A stretch of 64,000 bases of DNA from Cephalopachus bancanus (GCA_027257055.1 JAPVLO010000122.1:2046001-2110000), one strand, 5' to 3'; counted from the first letter of the stretch, positions 1-12,805 are shown. Notes: generated from the letters alone by a model not told the origin. Numbers and translations: made by a program.

Positions 1-370
1 AGCACTTATGATATACACCCAGTCTACCTCTTCAGTTAATTTTTTTCTGCTACTCATGTTTATGTACAAATATGCTTTGTTGGTTAACACTTCTGTGTTT
101 TTAATTTTGGTGCCTCTTCTTTCTAGCTATTTTCTTTTCATCTTTTAAGGTTCAGTTCAAACTTTTTTTCCTTCTGGAATTCTGTTCACCTGGGTTGGGT
201 GCTGGATAATATCCAGTGCATGACTCAATCATTTTGTTTTCTTCACTGTCTTATTACTCTCTGTTTATGTTTCTGCCTCCCCAGACTATAAGCTTCTTGA
301 TGGCAAGAACTATGTTCAATTCTTGTCAGGTACCAATGCCTAATGTGATATGTAGAACACAGTATGCTAA
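1..370 (+). repeat. L2 LINE 3' tail
   Basis: Diverged ancient LINE, recognised by the succession 'ggttcagttcaaa', 'ctgcctccccagactataagctt', 'gatggcaagaactatgttc' and 'tagaacacagtatgct', typical of an L2 3' end. It lies in a DCAF17 intron. Confidence 0.6.
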
Positions 371-789
371 CGGAATTTTAAGACTTTAATATTTCAAAAC
401 TTGTATGAGTGTCTAATAGGAAAGATGATATCATTCCATTTTACATTGGAGAAATTAAAGAAATTAAATGTCTTATATAAAGCCAGTAAATTAATATATC
501 CATGTTGTGATATTAGTTCCAAAACATTTGTGTACATTTGATAACATGATGAAGGATTTTTTTCTTTAATGTCTAAATATGCTACAATGAAATGACTCTC
601 TTGTCTTAAATTCTAGGCAATTTCAGATCATTTCCTCAGAAATTAGGATTTTACATTTATTATATGACCCATATCTGAGACTTTAGGTTTGGTTTCATGT
701 TTATTTTTCTCTTACCTACTTTTCTGATTGATGGATTATTGGGGATGGGGAAAAGAGGAAGAAGTTGTGGGGAGCTGCACGTGCATAAT
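371..789. other. DCAF17 intron, nothing recognised
   Basis: AT-rich intronic sequence with no exon, repeat family or RNA gene that I can identify. Confidence 0.5.
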
Positions 790-1010
790 TATGGTGGAGT
801 TACATAATGGAAAGTTCATGGACTTTGGAATCAGATCTGCTAGTTTAATATGTTCTAAACATTGGGCAAGTGGTATATTCTTTTTGTGTATCAGTTTTAG
901 TACTTGCTTTGTGTGTTATTAAGATCAAATGAACTAGTAACTGTAAAGCATCCAATTCCTGACACAAAGTAGTTACTTGAGATATGATAACTGTTATTAT
1001 TATTTGTGAG
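790..1010 (+). repeat. MIR SINE
   Basis: Diverged MIR: 'catggactttggaatcagatctg', 'ttgggcaagt', 'tgtatcagtttt' and 'aagatcaaatg' appear in the usual MIR order. It is intronic in DCAF17. Confidence 0.65.
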
Positions 1011-1166
1011 GTATAATATATGGTACAGAGTAAATCTGTGAAATTTCTGGATTTAAATGTTCTGAGTGTCTCAAATTTGAGTGTCCTTATTCAGCCCTCT
1101 TATTGATCTGGTGTTAAATTTGTTAAAATTATTTTATTTTCCTGTAATATTTTTTCCCAACTTCAG

Positions 1167-1276
1167 GCAAAAAATGGAATTCAAGAAATGGAGTGTTGTT
1201 CTCTAGAATCTGACTGGATCTATTTCCATCCTGATGCTTCTGGTAGAATAATACACGTTGGCCCAAATCAAGTCAA
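1167..1276 (+). CDS. DCAF17: DCAF17 coding exon, fifth from the 3' end
   Basis: DCAF17 (C2orf37) is a DDB1- and CUL4-associated factor, thought to be a substrate receptor of CUL4-DDB1 ubiquitin ligases. It is a nuclear/nucleolar protein of 520 residues in human, and its loss causes Woodhouse-Sakati syndrome. The exon follows a CTTCAG acceptor, starts in frame with AKNGIQEM and includes ESDWIYFHPDASGRIIHVGP, nearly identical to the human protein as I recall it. It is 110 nt: 36 codons plus two bases of a Lys codon completed by the next exon, then a GTGAGT donor. The five exons seen here encode about the last 193 residues. The N-terminal exons lie to the left of the window. The frame is fully open and all splice sites are canonical, so the gene looks intact. 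Confidence 0.95.
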
Positions 1277-1740
1277 GTGAGTAACTTCATTAGCACTCTG
1301 AAGTTAAAAGTAGCTTGTGGTTGCATTTATTGTCATCTCTCTTTTTGCCATCTGACTATTGAGCTAGTTATGAAGATAATTAGCTTGTCATAGTGTGCTT
1401 CCTCAGATACTGGCATCTAGAAAACCTGACTTTATTCTTTTGGCCTCATCATTACTATGTATATTACATTTGAATAGGTTATTTGATGGATGATATATGA
1501 GTAAAAGGAAATTACAGATTGACCCTTCCTCTTCAGGTCTTAATTCTCTTAGATTAAGAAAGAAAATGATTTGTCTTTGTTCTAAAAGACATTTTTGACT
1601 CAGGAAAGGTAGTGAATTGTTGGAAGTAAACTTTATTTTACTTTGTTTGCTTTTAGAGCACAACATCTCCTACAAGTTGACCTCTCCTTCCTTGAAACTC
1701 TATTCATTTGGTGTCCCTGACACCACAGTTCTCCTGATTT

Positions 1741-2049
1741 TTTTTGTTTTTTTTTTTTTTTTTGAGTCCGAGTCTTACTCTTGCCACCCAGGGTAGAGTG
1801 CAGTGGCATGCCCATAGCAACCGCAGCCTCGACCTACTGGGCTCAGGATATTCTTCTGCCTCAGCCGTCCAAGTAGCTGGAACTACAGGTGTGTGCCACC
1901 ACGCCGAGCTAATTTTTTTTTTTATTTACTGTAGAGATGCAGTCTTGGCAAGTTGCCCAGGCTGGTGTCAAACCCCTGGGCTCAGGCAGTCCTCTTGCCT
2001 TGGCTTCCCAAAGTGCTAGGATCACAGGCATGAGCCACTGGACTCGGCC
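1741..2049 (-). mobile_element. Alu SINE, old, antisense
   Basis: Full dimeric Alu read in reverse, from the poly(T) at 1741-1763 to the left-arm end 'gagccactggactcggcc'. Diverged, in a DCAF17 intron. Confidence 0.9.
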
Positions 2050-2099
2050 TCTCCTGCATATTTTTCTCTCTCTTTTATCTGCCTTTTTTTAGTATTCTT

Positions 2100-3118
2100 T
2101 TGTACTCTTCCTCCTCTACCCAGACTTTAATTGTAAGATGCCCTCAGGACTTAGGCTCCCTTCTCTTCCTACTCAGCATTGCCTTTCTGCATGATTCTAT
2201 GTATTTCCTTGGCTTCATATATCATGTGTACAACAAAACTCTGAAATCTATATACTGTTCTAGCCCAAGCCTCTCATCTGAACTCATGCCAGCAATCTGG
2301 AATCATTGCTGACATCTTCCTACCACTTGTCTTTCATCAGTGTACATACATTTAAACAATCACATGCATTCTCTTTTTCTCTCTTCATTTGCACATACAC
2401 ATCATCGATTCTGTCAATCCAGTTTATTTTGCTACTAAATATTTCTTCAATCTGTCTATTTCTGTTCTTAGCCACCATCATTGTCTTGGTCAGATCACTG
2501 TCATCACTAGCTTAGACTACAGTAATAGCCTACTTACAGGGCTCCTAGAATCCACTCTTGCGCTCTCTAAGTCTGTTTTCTTCTCAGCAGCTAGAATGGT
2601 TTTTAAGATAATGAACAAATACAAAAACCTAAGCAAGTGAATTCTACTGCTTTAACCTTTTTTATGGCTTTTCATTGCTCTTAGGAATAAAAACCAACAT
2701 AGTTAGCATGGTCTGAAAGACCCTTCTCCTTTTCAATTTATTTTAGTCATGCTGTCTTTTCAGAAAGCTGAGGAACTGTTCCCTTTCTTGGGTGGCTGTT
2801 TCCCCTACCTGTTCTCCTTTCCAATTTTTATTCATATTTTATGGCCTAGCTTAAAAGGCACTTTTTTATAGAGATCTTCCCTGATACCCCTTATAAGATT
2901 TACTTGCCTATCATATTTTCATTGCATCCACTGTATAATCATCCTCTGAGGCACTTCGAGCATCTTAATTATTTGTATGATTATCTGTTTAAATATCTAG
3001 CTTTGGTATCATAAGCTCCATAATGGCAGGGCAAGAGTTTGCTGGCCCTGTAAGCCCCAGCACTGAGTATAGTACTCAGCACGGAACCAATTCTCAGTAA
3101 GTATTTGTTGAATAAAAA
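2100..3118 (+). repeat. L2 LINE 3' end
   Basis: About 1 kb of diverged L2 with the familiar order: 'ggcttttcattgctcttaggaataaaaacc', 'agcatggtctgaaagaccc', 'catgctgtctttt', 'tttatggcctagct', 'ataagctccataatggcaggg', ending 'cagtaagtatttgttgaataaa'. The short frames across it are chance. Confidence 0.7.
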
Positions 3119-4262
3119 GGGAAATGTCTGCCGCCTTTATGCTCTATGATAATCAATCTGCCACTTTGGGTGCATTATAAGTATAAGGAGGATGAAAGGA
3201 TTTAATGAAATAAGATTATTCTTTTACAAAATATCTTAAACTGTGGTTCAGCTTCAGTAAGCCTTTCTTTTAATGTTTATTACTACTCATATTAGTTTGA
3301 GTTTGAGAAAATAATGTCCTTAAGGTGTGTGTGTTATGCTCTGGTTTCTCTTCAGAACAAATAAATCTTTAGCATTTTACTAAAAAAAAAAAAAAGAGTG
3401 TATGCCCTTTTGCCTGGTTTTAAAAGATAGGCACTTTTAAATATTGGCAGTAAGATAACTAATCAAGTAATTTAAAACATTATCTGATTTCTTTGTCTCT
3501 GCCAACTCTGAGGCCTCCAGCTCTTCTTGGCCACAGTAGCTGCTTTTCTCTGCTGTTCTCTTTGCCTGCATTTGAGACTTTGAGCTTGGAAAACACTGTG
3601 TTTTTGAAGCTCGTTAATGATGTGAACAGATTTGTGTGGGTGGTGAACAAATTATTTTATTTTTTCTTGCTTAATAAGCTTAATTCTTGAGGTCATTTGT
3701 ACTCAAAAAACCCAAATCTTTCCATATAACTAGTCCTAGGAAAAAAGTATTGTCAATTGCAGTTTTTAAATATTACTCTATCATGAAAACTCTTAGTTCA
3801 AATTTAATTGCTGATCCGGATCTCTCTTATTAAGTGTTTTTCATCAATATCTCATTCTATCTTCACAAATGAAAATTTAAATATCTGTTATAATGCTATT
3901 TTTAATGCTGAAACATTCAACACCTGTTAGAGGATGGCAGCAATGAGGATTTTCAGAATAACTTTCGTTAAGCCAGTTTGGAGGATGGCTTAGGCCTGAG
4001 CAGGTTGCTTCATTGCCTACTTCAATAGCACCTATTGTCATCATGCATGTGTTTTTCTGTTTAATAAAACCTATGAATTTTAAGGAGTTTATGGACACTT
4101 AGTGATCAGACATTAGTATTGCAGACTAATCAAGAAAGGAGAAGAGAGCTATCTCAGTGTTGTTACTATAATTTTTATTTGGTGAGTTTCATTTCAGTAG
4201 TTAAACAGCCTTTGATGATGTTTTAAAGTCCTAGGTTCTCAGAGACATTTTTCTCTTTTCAG
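3119..4262. other. DCAF17 intron, nothing recognised
   Basis: AT-rich intronic sequence with an A-run at 3382-3394. I see no exon or recognisable repeat until the acceptor at 4262. Confidence 0.5.
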
Positions 4263-4353
4263 AGTTTTGAAGCTAAATGAAATAGAAAATAATAGTTCTC
4301 AGCATCAGATCTCTGAAGATTTTGTCATTTTGGCCAACAGGGACAAGAACAAA
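4263..4353 (+). CDS. DCAF17: DCAF17 coding exon, fourth from the 3' end
   Basis: This 91-nt exon lies between a TTTTCAG acceptor and a GTAAGT donor. Its first base completes the Lys codon split by the previous intron. It then encodes 30 residues beginning VLKLNEIENNSSQHQ and ending ILANRDKNK. The human protein has NRENHK at the end of this segment, so this is the most divergent part of the C-terminal half. No stop or frameshift is present. Confidence 0.94.
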
Positions 4354-4900
4354 GTAAGTTAGGAATACTTTAAAATTCTTTAAATATCATTGTCTTTTTA
4401 TGTAAGAATATAATATGCAAATATGTTTGCCTTTGAGTGTGGCTGAAAACAACAGCACAACCCTATACAAGTCTGTTCATTTTGTCTACATTGGTAGTCA
4501 GTCTTAGCCCCACGTACATTACATTTGAGATTTGAAGAGAGTTAATTATGTTGAGTTTGTCTTTTGTTTATTTTTGTTGCCTTATTGGGTTTCTTTTTAA
4601 GTTTTTATTATACACACAACCTTTTGGTCTAATTAATTGTGTAAACTTAGGTTTAATTGGAGTATATATAAATCTTTTTAAATATCACATACTTTAACTC
4701 CAGATGGTACTTTTCCTTTAGTGTGTAAATTAAGAACACAAAGAAAACCATGGGGAGGGAAACTTCTAAAAGCACTTTTTGTTTACTGTACTTATACTAA
4801 GGCAAAAGTCAGAAAGGCAAATGAAGCAGCAAATCTATACCCTTTTAATCAGTTTATTTATTTTTGCCTATTCTGGTATTTTATCAATTAAAAACTTTAT
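4354..4900. other. DCAF17 intron, nothing recognised
   Basis: AT-rich intronic DNA between exon and Alu. No recognisable element. Confidence 0.5.
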
Positions 4901-4914
4901 AAAGTAGTTTTACT

Positions 4915-5210
4915 GGTGGAGTGCAGTGGCTCATGTCTGTAATCCCAGCACTTTGAGAGGTGGAGGTGAGACGATTGCCTGATCCCAGGTGTTCAAGACC
5001 AGCCTAGGCAACTTGGCAAGACCTCATCTCTACCATAAATTAAAAAATCAGCTGGGCGTGGTGGCGCGAGCCTGTAGTTCCAGCTAGGAAGGCTAAGGCG
5101 GAAGGATCACCTGAGCCCAGCAGTTTGAGGCTGTGGTGGCCATGGGCATTCCACTGCACTCCAGCCTGGGCAACAGAGTGAGACTCCGACTCAAAAATAA
5201 ATAAATAAAT
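4915..5210 (+). mobile_element. Alu SINE with 14-bp target duplication
   Basis: Dimeric Alu with an (AAAT)n tail. The direct repeat AAAGTAGTTTTACT occurs at 4901-4914 and 5211-5224. Confidence 0.92.
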
Positions 5211-5387
5211 AAAGTAGTTTTACTAACTAGAGGGTCAAAAATCTGAATCAGAATTTTCTCATTTGTGGAAAGAATTGTGGTTGTTGGGAAAGGGTTGGTT
5301 GGTTTTACTAAACTTGTTATTACAATTTTGCCTTTGACTGCATATAATAAAACTTGTCATGTCTTTTTATTTCTCTCCATATGATAG

Positions 5388-5471
5388 AATGAAAACTTAT
5401 TCACTGTTACAGCTTCTGGACGGGTGGTAAAAAAAAGTTTTAACCTTCTGGATGATGACCCAGAACAAGAG
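5388..5471 (+). CDS. DCAF17: DCAF17 coding exon, third from the 3' end
   Basis: This 84-nt exon of exactly 28 codons begins NENLFTVTASGRVVKK and ends LLDDDPEQE. It lies between a GATAG acceptor and a GTATTA donor. The acceptor has a weak pyrimidine tract (ctctccatatgatag), but the reading phase and the match to human DCAF17 make the boundary clear. Both ends fall between codons, so skipping the exon would keep the frame. Confidence 0.94.
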
Positions 5472-5962
5472 GTATTACTTTAGCCAGATATTACAAACCA
5501 AACCAGTGTCTCCTTGCACTGTGAATTTCATATTACTGCTTCCCAGACCTAGGGGGTAGAGGTTGGGGTGAGGGGTTCCACACAGGTCTAGTGGGCAGGA
5601 CTGTGTGTGCTATTGCAACCAGTGCAGCCTCACCATCCTTTCTTTTCAAATTGGAATTATTCATAAGATTTTATTTATAGAAAAGTTCATAGAACCAAAA
5701 TAATTTGATAACATTATTAGTTTATTGCTTTGCTTTGTTGATATGTATACTTTCTAGGGAAGTCTCTTAATAAAAAACTCTTTTGATTATATCCTAATAA
5801 TATTATGGCTTTTGCCTTATTTTTTCCTTACTAGACATGAATATGTTTAATGTTCATGGGCCAGAGGAAGAAGGTGTGAGGATATAGGAAATCGATTCAG
5901 CCTGAGTTAGATTTGCTTTGTCCTCAACTTGCCTTTGTCAATCACTGAACCAAAACGTTTTT
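5472..5962. other. DCAF17 intron, nothing recognised
   Basis: Unique intronic sequence upstream of the CHCHD2 retrocopy. No exon seen. Confidence 0.5.
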
Positions 5963-5976
5963 TATCCCTTTCTTTT

Positions 5977-7144
5977 TTTTTTTGGAAGAAAACCACTTTG
6001 TTCTAATTAACTCACAAAAAAAAAAAAAAAATCCCTAAATCAAAACAGCTGGCTTAAGGAGGCTACACATTTGCCCAGCTCCAAATACTAAACCATCTCA
6101 ATGAAATTCTACACAGTAACAACAACCTCTTCCATTGCAATTCTGAAGCAAGGAAGTAATGAATGACAGAGGGGAGGTTTAACTGATGGTTTTGCACTTT
6201 ATACCTTCACTATCAATTATATTTTTATTTTAAATCAACTTGGAGCCGGGCTCAGTGGCTCAGCCTGTAATCCTGAGCTTTGGGAGGCTGAGGTGAGTGG
6301 ATTGCCTGAGTCCGCGGGTTCGAGACCTGCCCTGGGCAACTTGGCGAGACCTCATCTCTACAATAAATAAAAAAATTAGCCGGGCGTGGTAGTACACGCC
6401 TGTAGTTCCAGCTACTTGGAAGGCTGAGGCGGAAGGATCGCCAGAGCCCAACAAGTTGAGGCTGCGGTGACCAGGAGCGTGCCACTGCACTCCAGTCTGG
6501 GCGACAGAGACTCCAACTCAAAAAAAAAATTAAAAATGAATAAATAAATAAATAAATAAAATAAAAAATTAAATCAACTTGGTCATGAGAGCCAATTTTC
6601 CATTTCTTCAATCTGCCCTTCTTGGTTAGGCCAATCCATTTGCAAGTCTGCACTGTTTTAGCACCTCACTGAAACCCTCACAGAGCTTTATGTCACCCTG
6701 ATTCTGGGCACACTCCAAAAACTGTTTTATCTCATAAAAGCAAGGCTGCTGCTGCTGTGTGGGCTGGGCTCCCAGAGAGGTTCCTTGTAAGTGATGTCAG
6801 TCCTTAAGAAAGTTCAGCATTACTTCCTCCACTGAAGCCCCCACTGATGGCATGACCCAGTGTGTGCCCGACAGCAGAGCCCATGGCCATGCCACTGCAG
6901 TGGTTGCCATCTGGACCATCAGGCCTGGCGGCCAAGGAGCAGCAGCAGGTGAACCAACTGCATATGGTGGGGCTGCTGCTGGTGGCTGAGCTTCCAGTGC
7001 TGGTCTGGGTGCAGTTCTTATCTGAGGGGCCCGGCAGACTGGAGGGGCAATGCAGGAGGTGCAGCTTCAGCTTCCATGCGACATTGCAAGTATCCAGTGG
7101 CTCAGCGTCTAGACATGCAAAACTACGAAGAGCCCAGCAACTTC
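5977..7144 (-). pseudogene. CHCHD2: CHCHD2 processed pseudogene (retrocopy) in a DCAF17 intron
   Basis: A complete reverse-transcribed copy of CHCHD2 mRNA; the parent encodes a twin CX9C protein of the mitochondrial intermembrane space. On the - strand the coding-equivalent region runs from ATG at 7084 to TAA at 6626-6628. It still reads [41 protein letters not shown] and QCRLANGLA, so both CX9C pairs are visible. Lesions include a TGA at about codon 6, a 2-nt loss near 6890 that shifts frame, and a TAA shortly after the SNAE segment. A 3' UTR follows and ends in a poly(A), seen as poly(T) near 5977. There are no introns. The flanks carry the 14-bp duplication TATCCCTTTCTTTT at 5963-5976 and 7145-7158, next to a TTTT/AA site as used by L1 endonuclease. 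An Alu later split the 3' UTR. It is not expected to make protein. Confidence 0.93.
6244..6568 (+). mobile_element. Alu inserted in the CHCHD2 retrocopy
   Basis: Full dimeric Alu of the lineage-specific type (GCCGGGCTCAGTGGCTCAGC start) with an A-rich (AAAT)n tail. The duplicated target TTAAATCAACTTGG is at 6230-6243 and 6569-6582. It interrupts the retrocopy 3' UTR, so it is the younger event. Confidence 0.93.
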
Positions 7145-7158
7145 TATCCCTTTCTTTT

Positions 7159-8392
<1,234 letters not shown>

Positions 8393-8879
8393 CAAATAAA
8401 GTCACAAATAGTGTATGATGGGCTGTCTATCAGCCCTTGAAGTGACTTTTTTTTTCTGGTATGAGAACTTTCAGAGCTCAGTAAGCAATTTTCAGGTTTC
8501 AGAACTGAGCTTCACATATTTAGTTCTGTCCAGGAATCAGCAAACACACTTGTCAAAGGCAGCAGTTGATTACCTCTTGAATTTGTAACAGCTCTGGTTT
8601 GCTGTTACTATAGAGAATTTCAGTTGTACTTTGACTGAGATCTACATATACTTGGATCTTTTTGTCAAAATCCTATAGATACTGCTTAACTCTTGAATTT
8701 CTTGGGACTGATGTTTTACTAGGCATATAGAGACATATTTCTATCTATTTTCCACCTATTCTTTCTTCCTTCTCCTGCATCTTTATAACTAATAGAATAG
8801 TTGAACTATAAATATAAGAATAATTCTAACTGAATAACTAGATTTTGCCCCTCTTCCATTTTGTCCATGTATCTCCAAG
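8393..8879. other. DCAF17 intron, nothing recognised
   Basis: Unique intronic sequence leading to the acceptor at 8879. Confidence 0.5.
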
Positions 8880-9035
8880 ACTTTTAAAATTGTGGACTAT
8901 GAAGATGAGTTGGATTTGCTTTCTGTGGTAGCTGTTACTCAAATAGATGCTGAAGGAAAAGCTCACCTGGATTTCCACTGTAATGAATATGGAACTTTAC
9001 TTAAAAGCATTCCCCTAGTGGAGTCATGGGATGTG
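8880..9035 (+). CDS. DCAF17: DCAF17 coding exon, second from the 3' end
   Basis: This 156-nt exon of 52 codons begins TFKIVDYEDELDLLSVVAV and ends PLVESWDV. It lies between a CTCCAAG acceptor and a GTGAGT donor and is essentially identical to human DCAF17. The open frame runs on past the donor into the intron to 9152, which is only chance read-through. Both ends are in phase 0. Confidence 0.95.
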
Positions 9036-9449
9036 GTGAGTAGACTACATGAAATACAAAGTTATAGGCATTTCTTTATAGGTACCATTTATTTGAACAG
9101 ATGTTACTGTGTTCCTGTTAGTTCAGCCTCACCTACATCAGTGACCACATGAAAGAAGATCATTGTCCTATACACAGGAAGAAATGAATGCTTCTTAAGG
9201 CTTCCTCCCCTCAGCACTAAAGAATGCTTCCTTACCAGTGGCCTTAAAGATAAAACTTGATGTGTTTTCCTGAGTCATGCTCTCTATTTCCTTACCCTAG
9301 TCTTATTTTCTCCCAATAAGTTTGGTAACATTTTAAAGCATAAAAATATTCTATAATAAATCCCCACAGTTATTTTCTAGGGACCCTATCTAATCATGTA
9401 GGATTTCCAAGTACTCTTGGAAATGTTTGTCTGGTCTTTCTACTATTAT

Positions 9450-9640
9450 AGAATGTAAAAGTTATAAGGAATAATAGACATTATTTTATTCAGACCTTGT
9501 TTTATCAATGGGAAACCTGAGAGGTTTAACAATTTGTACAAAGTGAGATAGTAGCAGTGTTGGCAATAGAATCTGGGTATTTAGACTTCTGAGTCCAGAC
9601 TTCTTTTCATTCTCTATATCTTATAGAATGCTTTTTTATT
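9450..9640 (+). repeat. MIR SINE
   Basis: Diverged MIR core: 'gacattattttattcag', 'caatgggaaacctgagagg', 'aacaatttgtacaaag', 'ctgagtccagacttc'. In the last DCAF17 intron. Confidence 0.65.
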
Positions 9641-9811
9641 AGTAATCTGCATATCCATAAATAATGGCAAGTAAATCTATTCTTGGCATCTGTTTTGCCT
9701 CTAAGTATATGGTTGAAGATCCCTAGCATAGGTACTATGACATTTCAGTGACACAATAGTGAATATGGTGATGTGAAAAGGAGATTCCATATGATTGTGT
9801 TTTTGTTACAG

Positions 9812-9952
9812 ACATATAGCCATGAAGTCTACTTTGACCGAGACTTAGTGCTACATATAGAACAGAAACCCAACAGGGTCTTCAGCTGCTATGTTTACCA
9901 GATGGTTTGTGACACTGGGGAAGAGGAAGAAACCATCAACAGAGGTTCTTAA
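9812..9952 (+). CDS. DCAF17: DCAF17 last coding exon and stop codon
   Basis: The exon follows a TTGTTACAG acceptor and encodes 46 residues, TYSHEVYFDRDLVLHIEQKP through EEEETINRGS, then TAA at 9950-9952. Human DCAF17 ends NRSC after the same acidic stretch as I recall it, so length is conserved while the last two residues differ. The exon continues into the 3' UTR without a further donor. Confidence 0.95.
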   Translation, partial: TYSHEVYFDRDLVLHIEQKPNRVFSCYVYQMVCDTGEEEETINRGS

Positions 9953-11290
9953 AAAGAGTGAGATAACTGGACCTTAAGAGACTTTTAGCCAAACAACCCA
10001 GTGGCTGTGTCCAGCCCTCCTTTTTATTATCTGCATGGCATATTCTCTAGTATTTTCCAAAAAAGATCTTATGTTGACTTCAGATGACTGTGGCTTCTTT
10101 TTTAAACTCTAGCTGTTATGTAAAGGTCTTTTAGAATGCTGTCCCAAGAAGTCTCGTGTTTTGAAGCACTGAGCTAGGTGGTGGTGTAAATATAAAATGC
10201 TTGGGCAACTGGGTACAGTTGTTCATGCCTGTAATCCCAGTGACTCAGGAGACTGAGGTGGGAAGAGAATCACTTGAGCTCAGGAATTCGAGACCAGCCT
10301 GAATAACATTGCAAGTCTCTGTCTCTACAGAAAATTAAAAAAAAAAAAAAAAATAGGTGGACATGGTAGCATATACTTATAGTCCCAGGAGCAAGAGAAT
10401 ACTTGAACTCAGAAGTTCAAAACTACAGTGAGGCATGATTGTGCCACTGAACTCCAGCCTGGGCAACTGTACTCGTGCTACTGCACTCTAGCCTGTCTCT
10501 AAATAAATCAGTAAATACATATGTACATAAATTCTGGGAAACAGAAAGGGATAGGTTAACTGCAATTCTTGAGGAGAGGGTCATCAATGGGGGAGGTATT
10601 TAACATGGTTCTTAAGGGATGGTATGTAATTTTGATTGTTAAGACTTAGAAGAGAGAGGTAAAAATAAAGATACTAAAGATATTCAAAGAAATTCTACAT
10701 CCTCTATACCAAACTTTGCTTAAGCATGAGTAATAAGATGTATAATGTGAAAGCATTCTTTTGAGCCAAAAATGTATCATCATATTTTTAAAATCTTATA
10801 TATATATGTATAATATATGTTTGTATTTGTATATAATATCGGGAATTGGTTCTAGTTCCCAAATTCTTTTCTTATATTGTTTTAGACTTAATGTTTTCAT
10901 TGAATATTTGTGTTTCTATTATAGACTCATATAAAAGGTTCCAAGCAAACCTTAAGTGAAATGTTTTCCGAAATGTATTCTGTTTAGCTCTTAACTTATC
11001 TGAAGTTCTCATTTCATCATTCTGTTTTTTCCGTGAGTTTTCCAATTTTTTAAACGCAATATTTTCATACCTATGCAGTAAAGTAAAGGTGCCCTGGCTT
11101 GCACCAATTCTGTTCTCTACAGAAGAGAAGTTTTTACTAGCTTGGGAGTTGCCTGATTAGCTAGAGAAAATGTTTGGCTCTCTTAGTTATGAAATGATTC
11201 GTTTTTTCTTTGTTAAAAAAGATCTGAATATGATCCTAGAACTTCAGTGATCATTCTTCAGAATGTTAAATAAATGCAACCTAAATAAAG
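9953..11290 (+). other. DCAF17: Probable DCAF17 3' untranslated region
   Basis: This follows the DCAF17 stop codon. It contains an old Alu (10205-10525), a TA-rich stretch near 10795-10835 and AT-rich unique sequence. Two AATAAA hexamers lie close together at 11269-11274 and 11284-11289 and are candidate polyadenylation signals. The real 3' end is inferred, not shown. Confidence 0.4.
10205..10525 (+). mobile_element. Alu SINE, old, in the DCAF17 3' UTR
   Basis: Diverged dimeric Alu with an A-rich linker at 10337-10353 and an aaataaatcagtaaata tail. It seems to lie inside the transcribed 3' UTR. Confidence 0.85.
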
Positions 11291-11684
11291 GGAGAAAATG
11301 TTCCTTTGTGCTTCCTGCTTCAGAAATCCAGTTGCTTGCAATCCACATGTTCAACACATTTCTCTGGTTCAGCCTCAAAATAGTTAAAAAAAAAAACAGA
11401 CAGAGAGAGAAGAAAACAGCAGTAAAAATCATTGCTCATTTAAGTTTAAGGAATTTTAACTTGGATAATTTACTTTAAGATCCCTCAGTTTTTCCATCCA
11501 TTTTGACTTGATTGCATGCTAAGAATGATGTGAATTCTGCCCTTGAAAGTTTGAAAATAAATTTCAAGCTCAAAATGGTACCTATTCCAAAAGTCAAGGA
11601 ATTAGTAGCAGAGTCTGTAAATTTAAAAGAAATAAAGGGAGCAAACTTAAAACTGTCTTTTGTGCAATAGAAAAAAAGATTACT
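11291..11684. other. Intergenic, nothing recognised
   Basis: AT-rich sequence just after the candidate DCAF17 polyadenylation signals. No element recognised. Confidence 0.45.
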
Positions 11685-11978
11685 GGCCGGGCTCGGTGGC
11701 TTAGCCTGTAATCCCAGCACTTTGAGAGGCTGAGGCGAGAGGATTGCCTGAGCCCGCAGGTTCAAGACCCACCCAGGCAACTTGGCGAGACCTCATCTCT
11801 ACAATAAATCAAAAATTAGCTGTGCATGGTAGCGCGTGCCTGTAGTTCCAGCTACTTGGAAGGCTGAGGTGGAAGGATCGCCAGAGCCCAGCATGTCGAG
11901 GCTGTGGTGGCCAGGAACATGCCGCTGCACTCCAGTCTGGGTGACAGAGTGAGACTCCAACTAAAAAAAAAAAAAAAA
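11685..11978 (+). mobile_element. Alu SINE
   Basis: Lineage-type dimeric Alu (GCCGGGCTCGGTGGCTTAGC). The flanking AAGATTACT is repeated on both sides. Confidence 0.92.
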
Positions 11979-12279
11979 AGATTACTAACATTTTAGAATA
12001 AGAGAAAATATTTATATGTGGTCTAAAGGTAAATCTTTCTGAATCTGATCCTAAGTATAATAACATCTGAGAAGGTAGAAGTGATTACTTTCTGTAAGAT
12101 GATAAAATTGTTTTTGTATATTAAATTCTAATCCTTTTTTATCTACTAATTGAAAAATTCATTATCATTTTGTGCATATTTAATAGTGCTGTTTAATATA
12201 ATACCTGAAGCTTTCGGCACATTTTAGAGACATGATTATGGTTACAAACCAGTAGAATAGTTACAATGTGCTAGATATA

Positions 12280-12592
12280 TTTCCCCAAACTTTCCAGCAG
12301 TTCTGTCTTTTTGGCATCAGGGAGCGGTTTCATGGAAGACAGTTTTCCCATGGATGGTGGCAGGGGAAGAATGGCATCATCAGGCACTAGATTCTCATAA
12401 GAAGCCACAATGTAGATCTCTTGCATGCACAGTTCACAATAGGGTTCAAGCCCCTGTGAGAATCTAATGCCACCACTGATCTGACAGAAGTCGGAACTCA
12501 CTCGCCCCACTCACCTCCTGCCTTGCAGCCTAGTTCTTAACAGGCCATGGACTGGTACCGGTATGCAGCCAGAGATTTGGAGGACCCCTGAA
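12280..12592 (-). mobile_element. MER1-like hAT (Charlie-type) DNA transposon
   Basis: The left end 'ctttttggcatcagggagcggtttcatggaagacagttttcccatgga' and right end 'ggactggtaccgg...ggaggacccctg' match what I remember of MER1-type hAT elements. Internal 'gagaatctaatgccaccactgatctgac' and 'cacctcctgccttg' also fit. The 79-residue frame on the - strand across it has no known protein. Strand is uncertain. Confidence 0.65.
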
Positions 12593-12805
12593 TTAGACCC
12601 TAGCTGTATCTAAGCAGTCTAGTTTTACATCTTGAAAAACAAGAACTGTAAGAGAACAGTGAAAGTACCAGAGAAAGGAAAGAAACCAATGTTGTGTGGG
12701 TTTCAAAGCAGATGCAGTGCTATGTAAAAGCAGAATGTTCACTCTCCATTTCAAAGAGTGTTTCAGAATAGGAATTAGATTTTAGACATCAGTCCTGTCA
12801 GATTT

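Noticed and set aside
8892..9152. 86-residue frame apparently longer than the DCAF17 exon
   Set aside because: After the GTGAGT donor at 9036 it is intron sequence. The next exon continues the protein at 9812.
12271..12510. 79-residue - strand frame starting MGRVSSDF
   Set aside because: It falls inside the MER1-like hAT element, which is non-coding.
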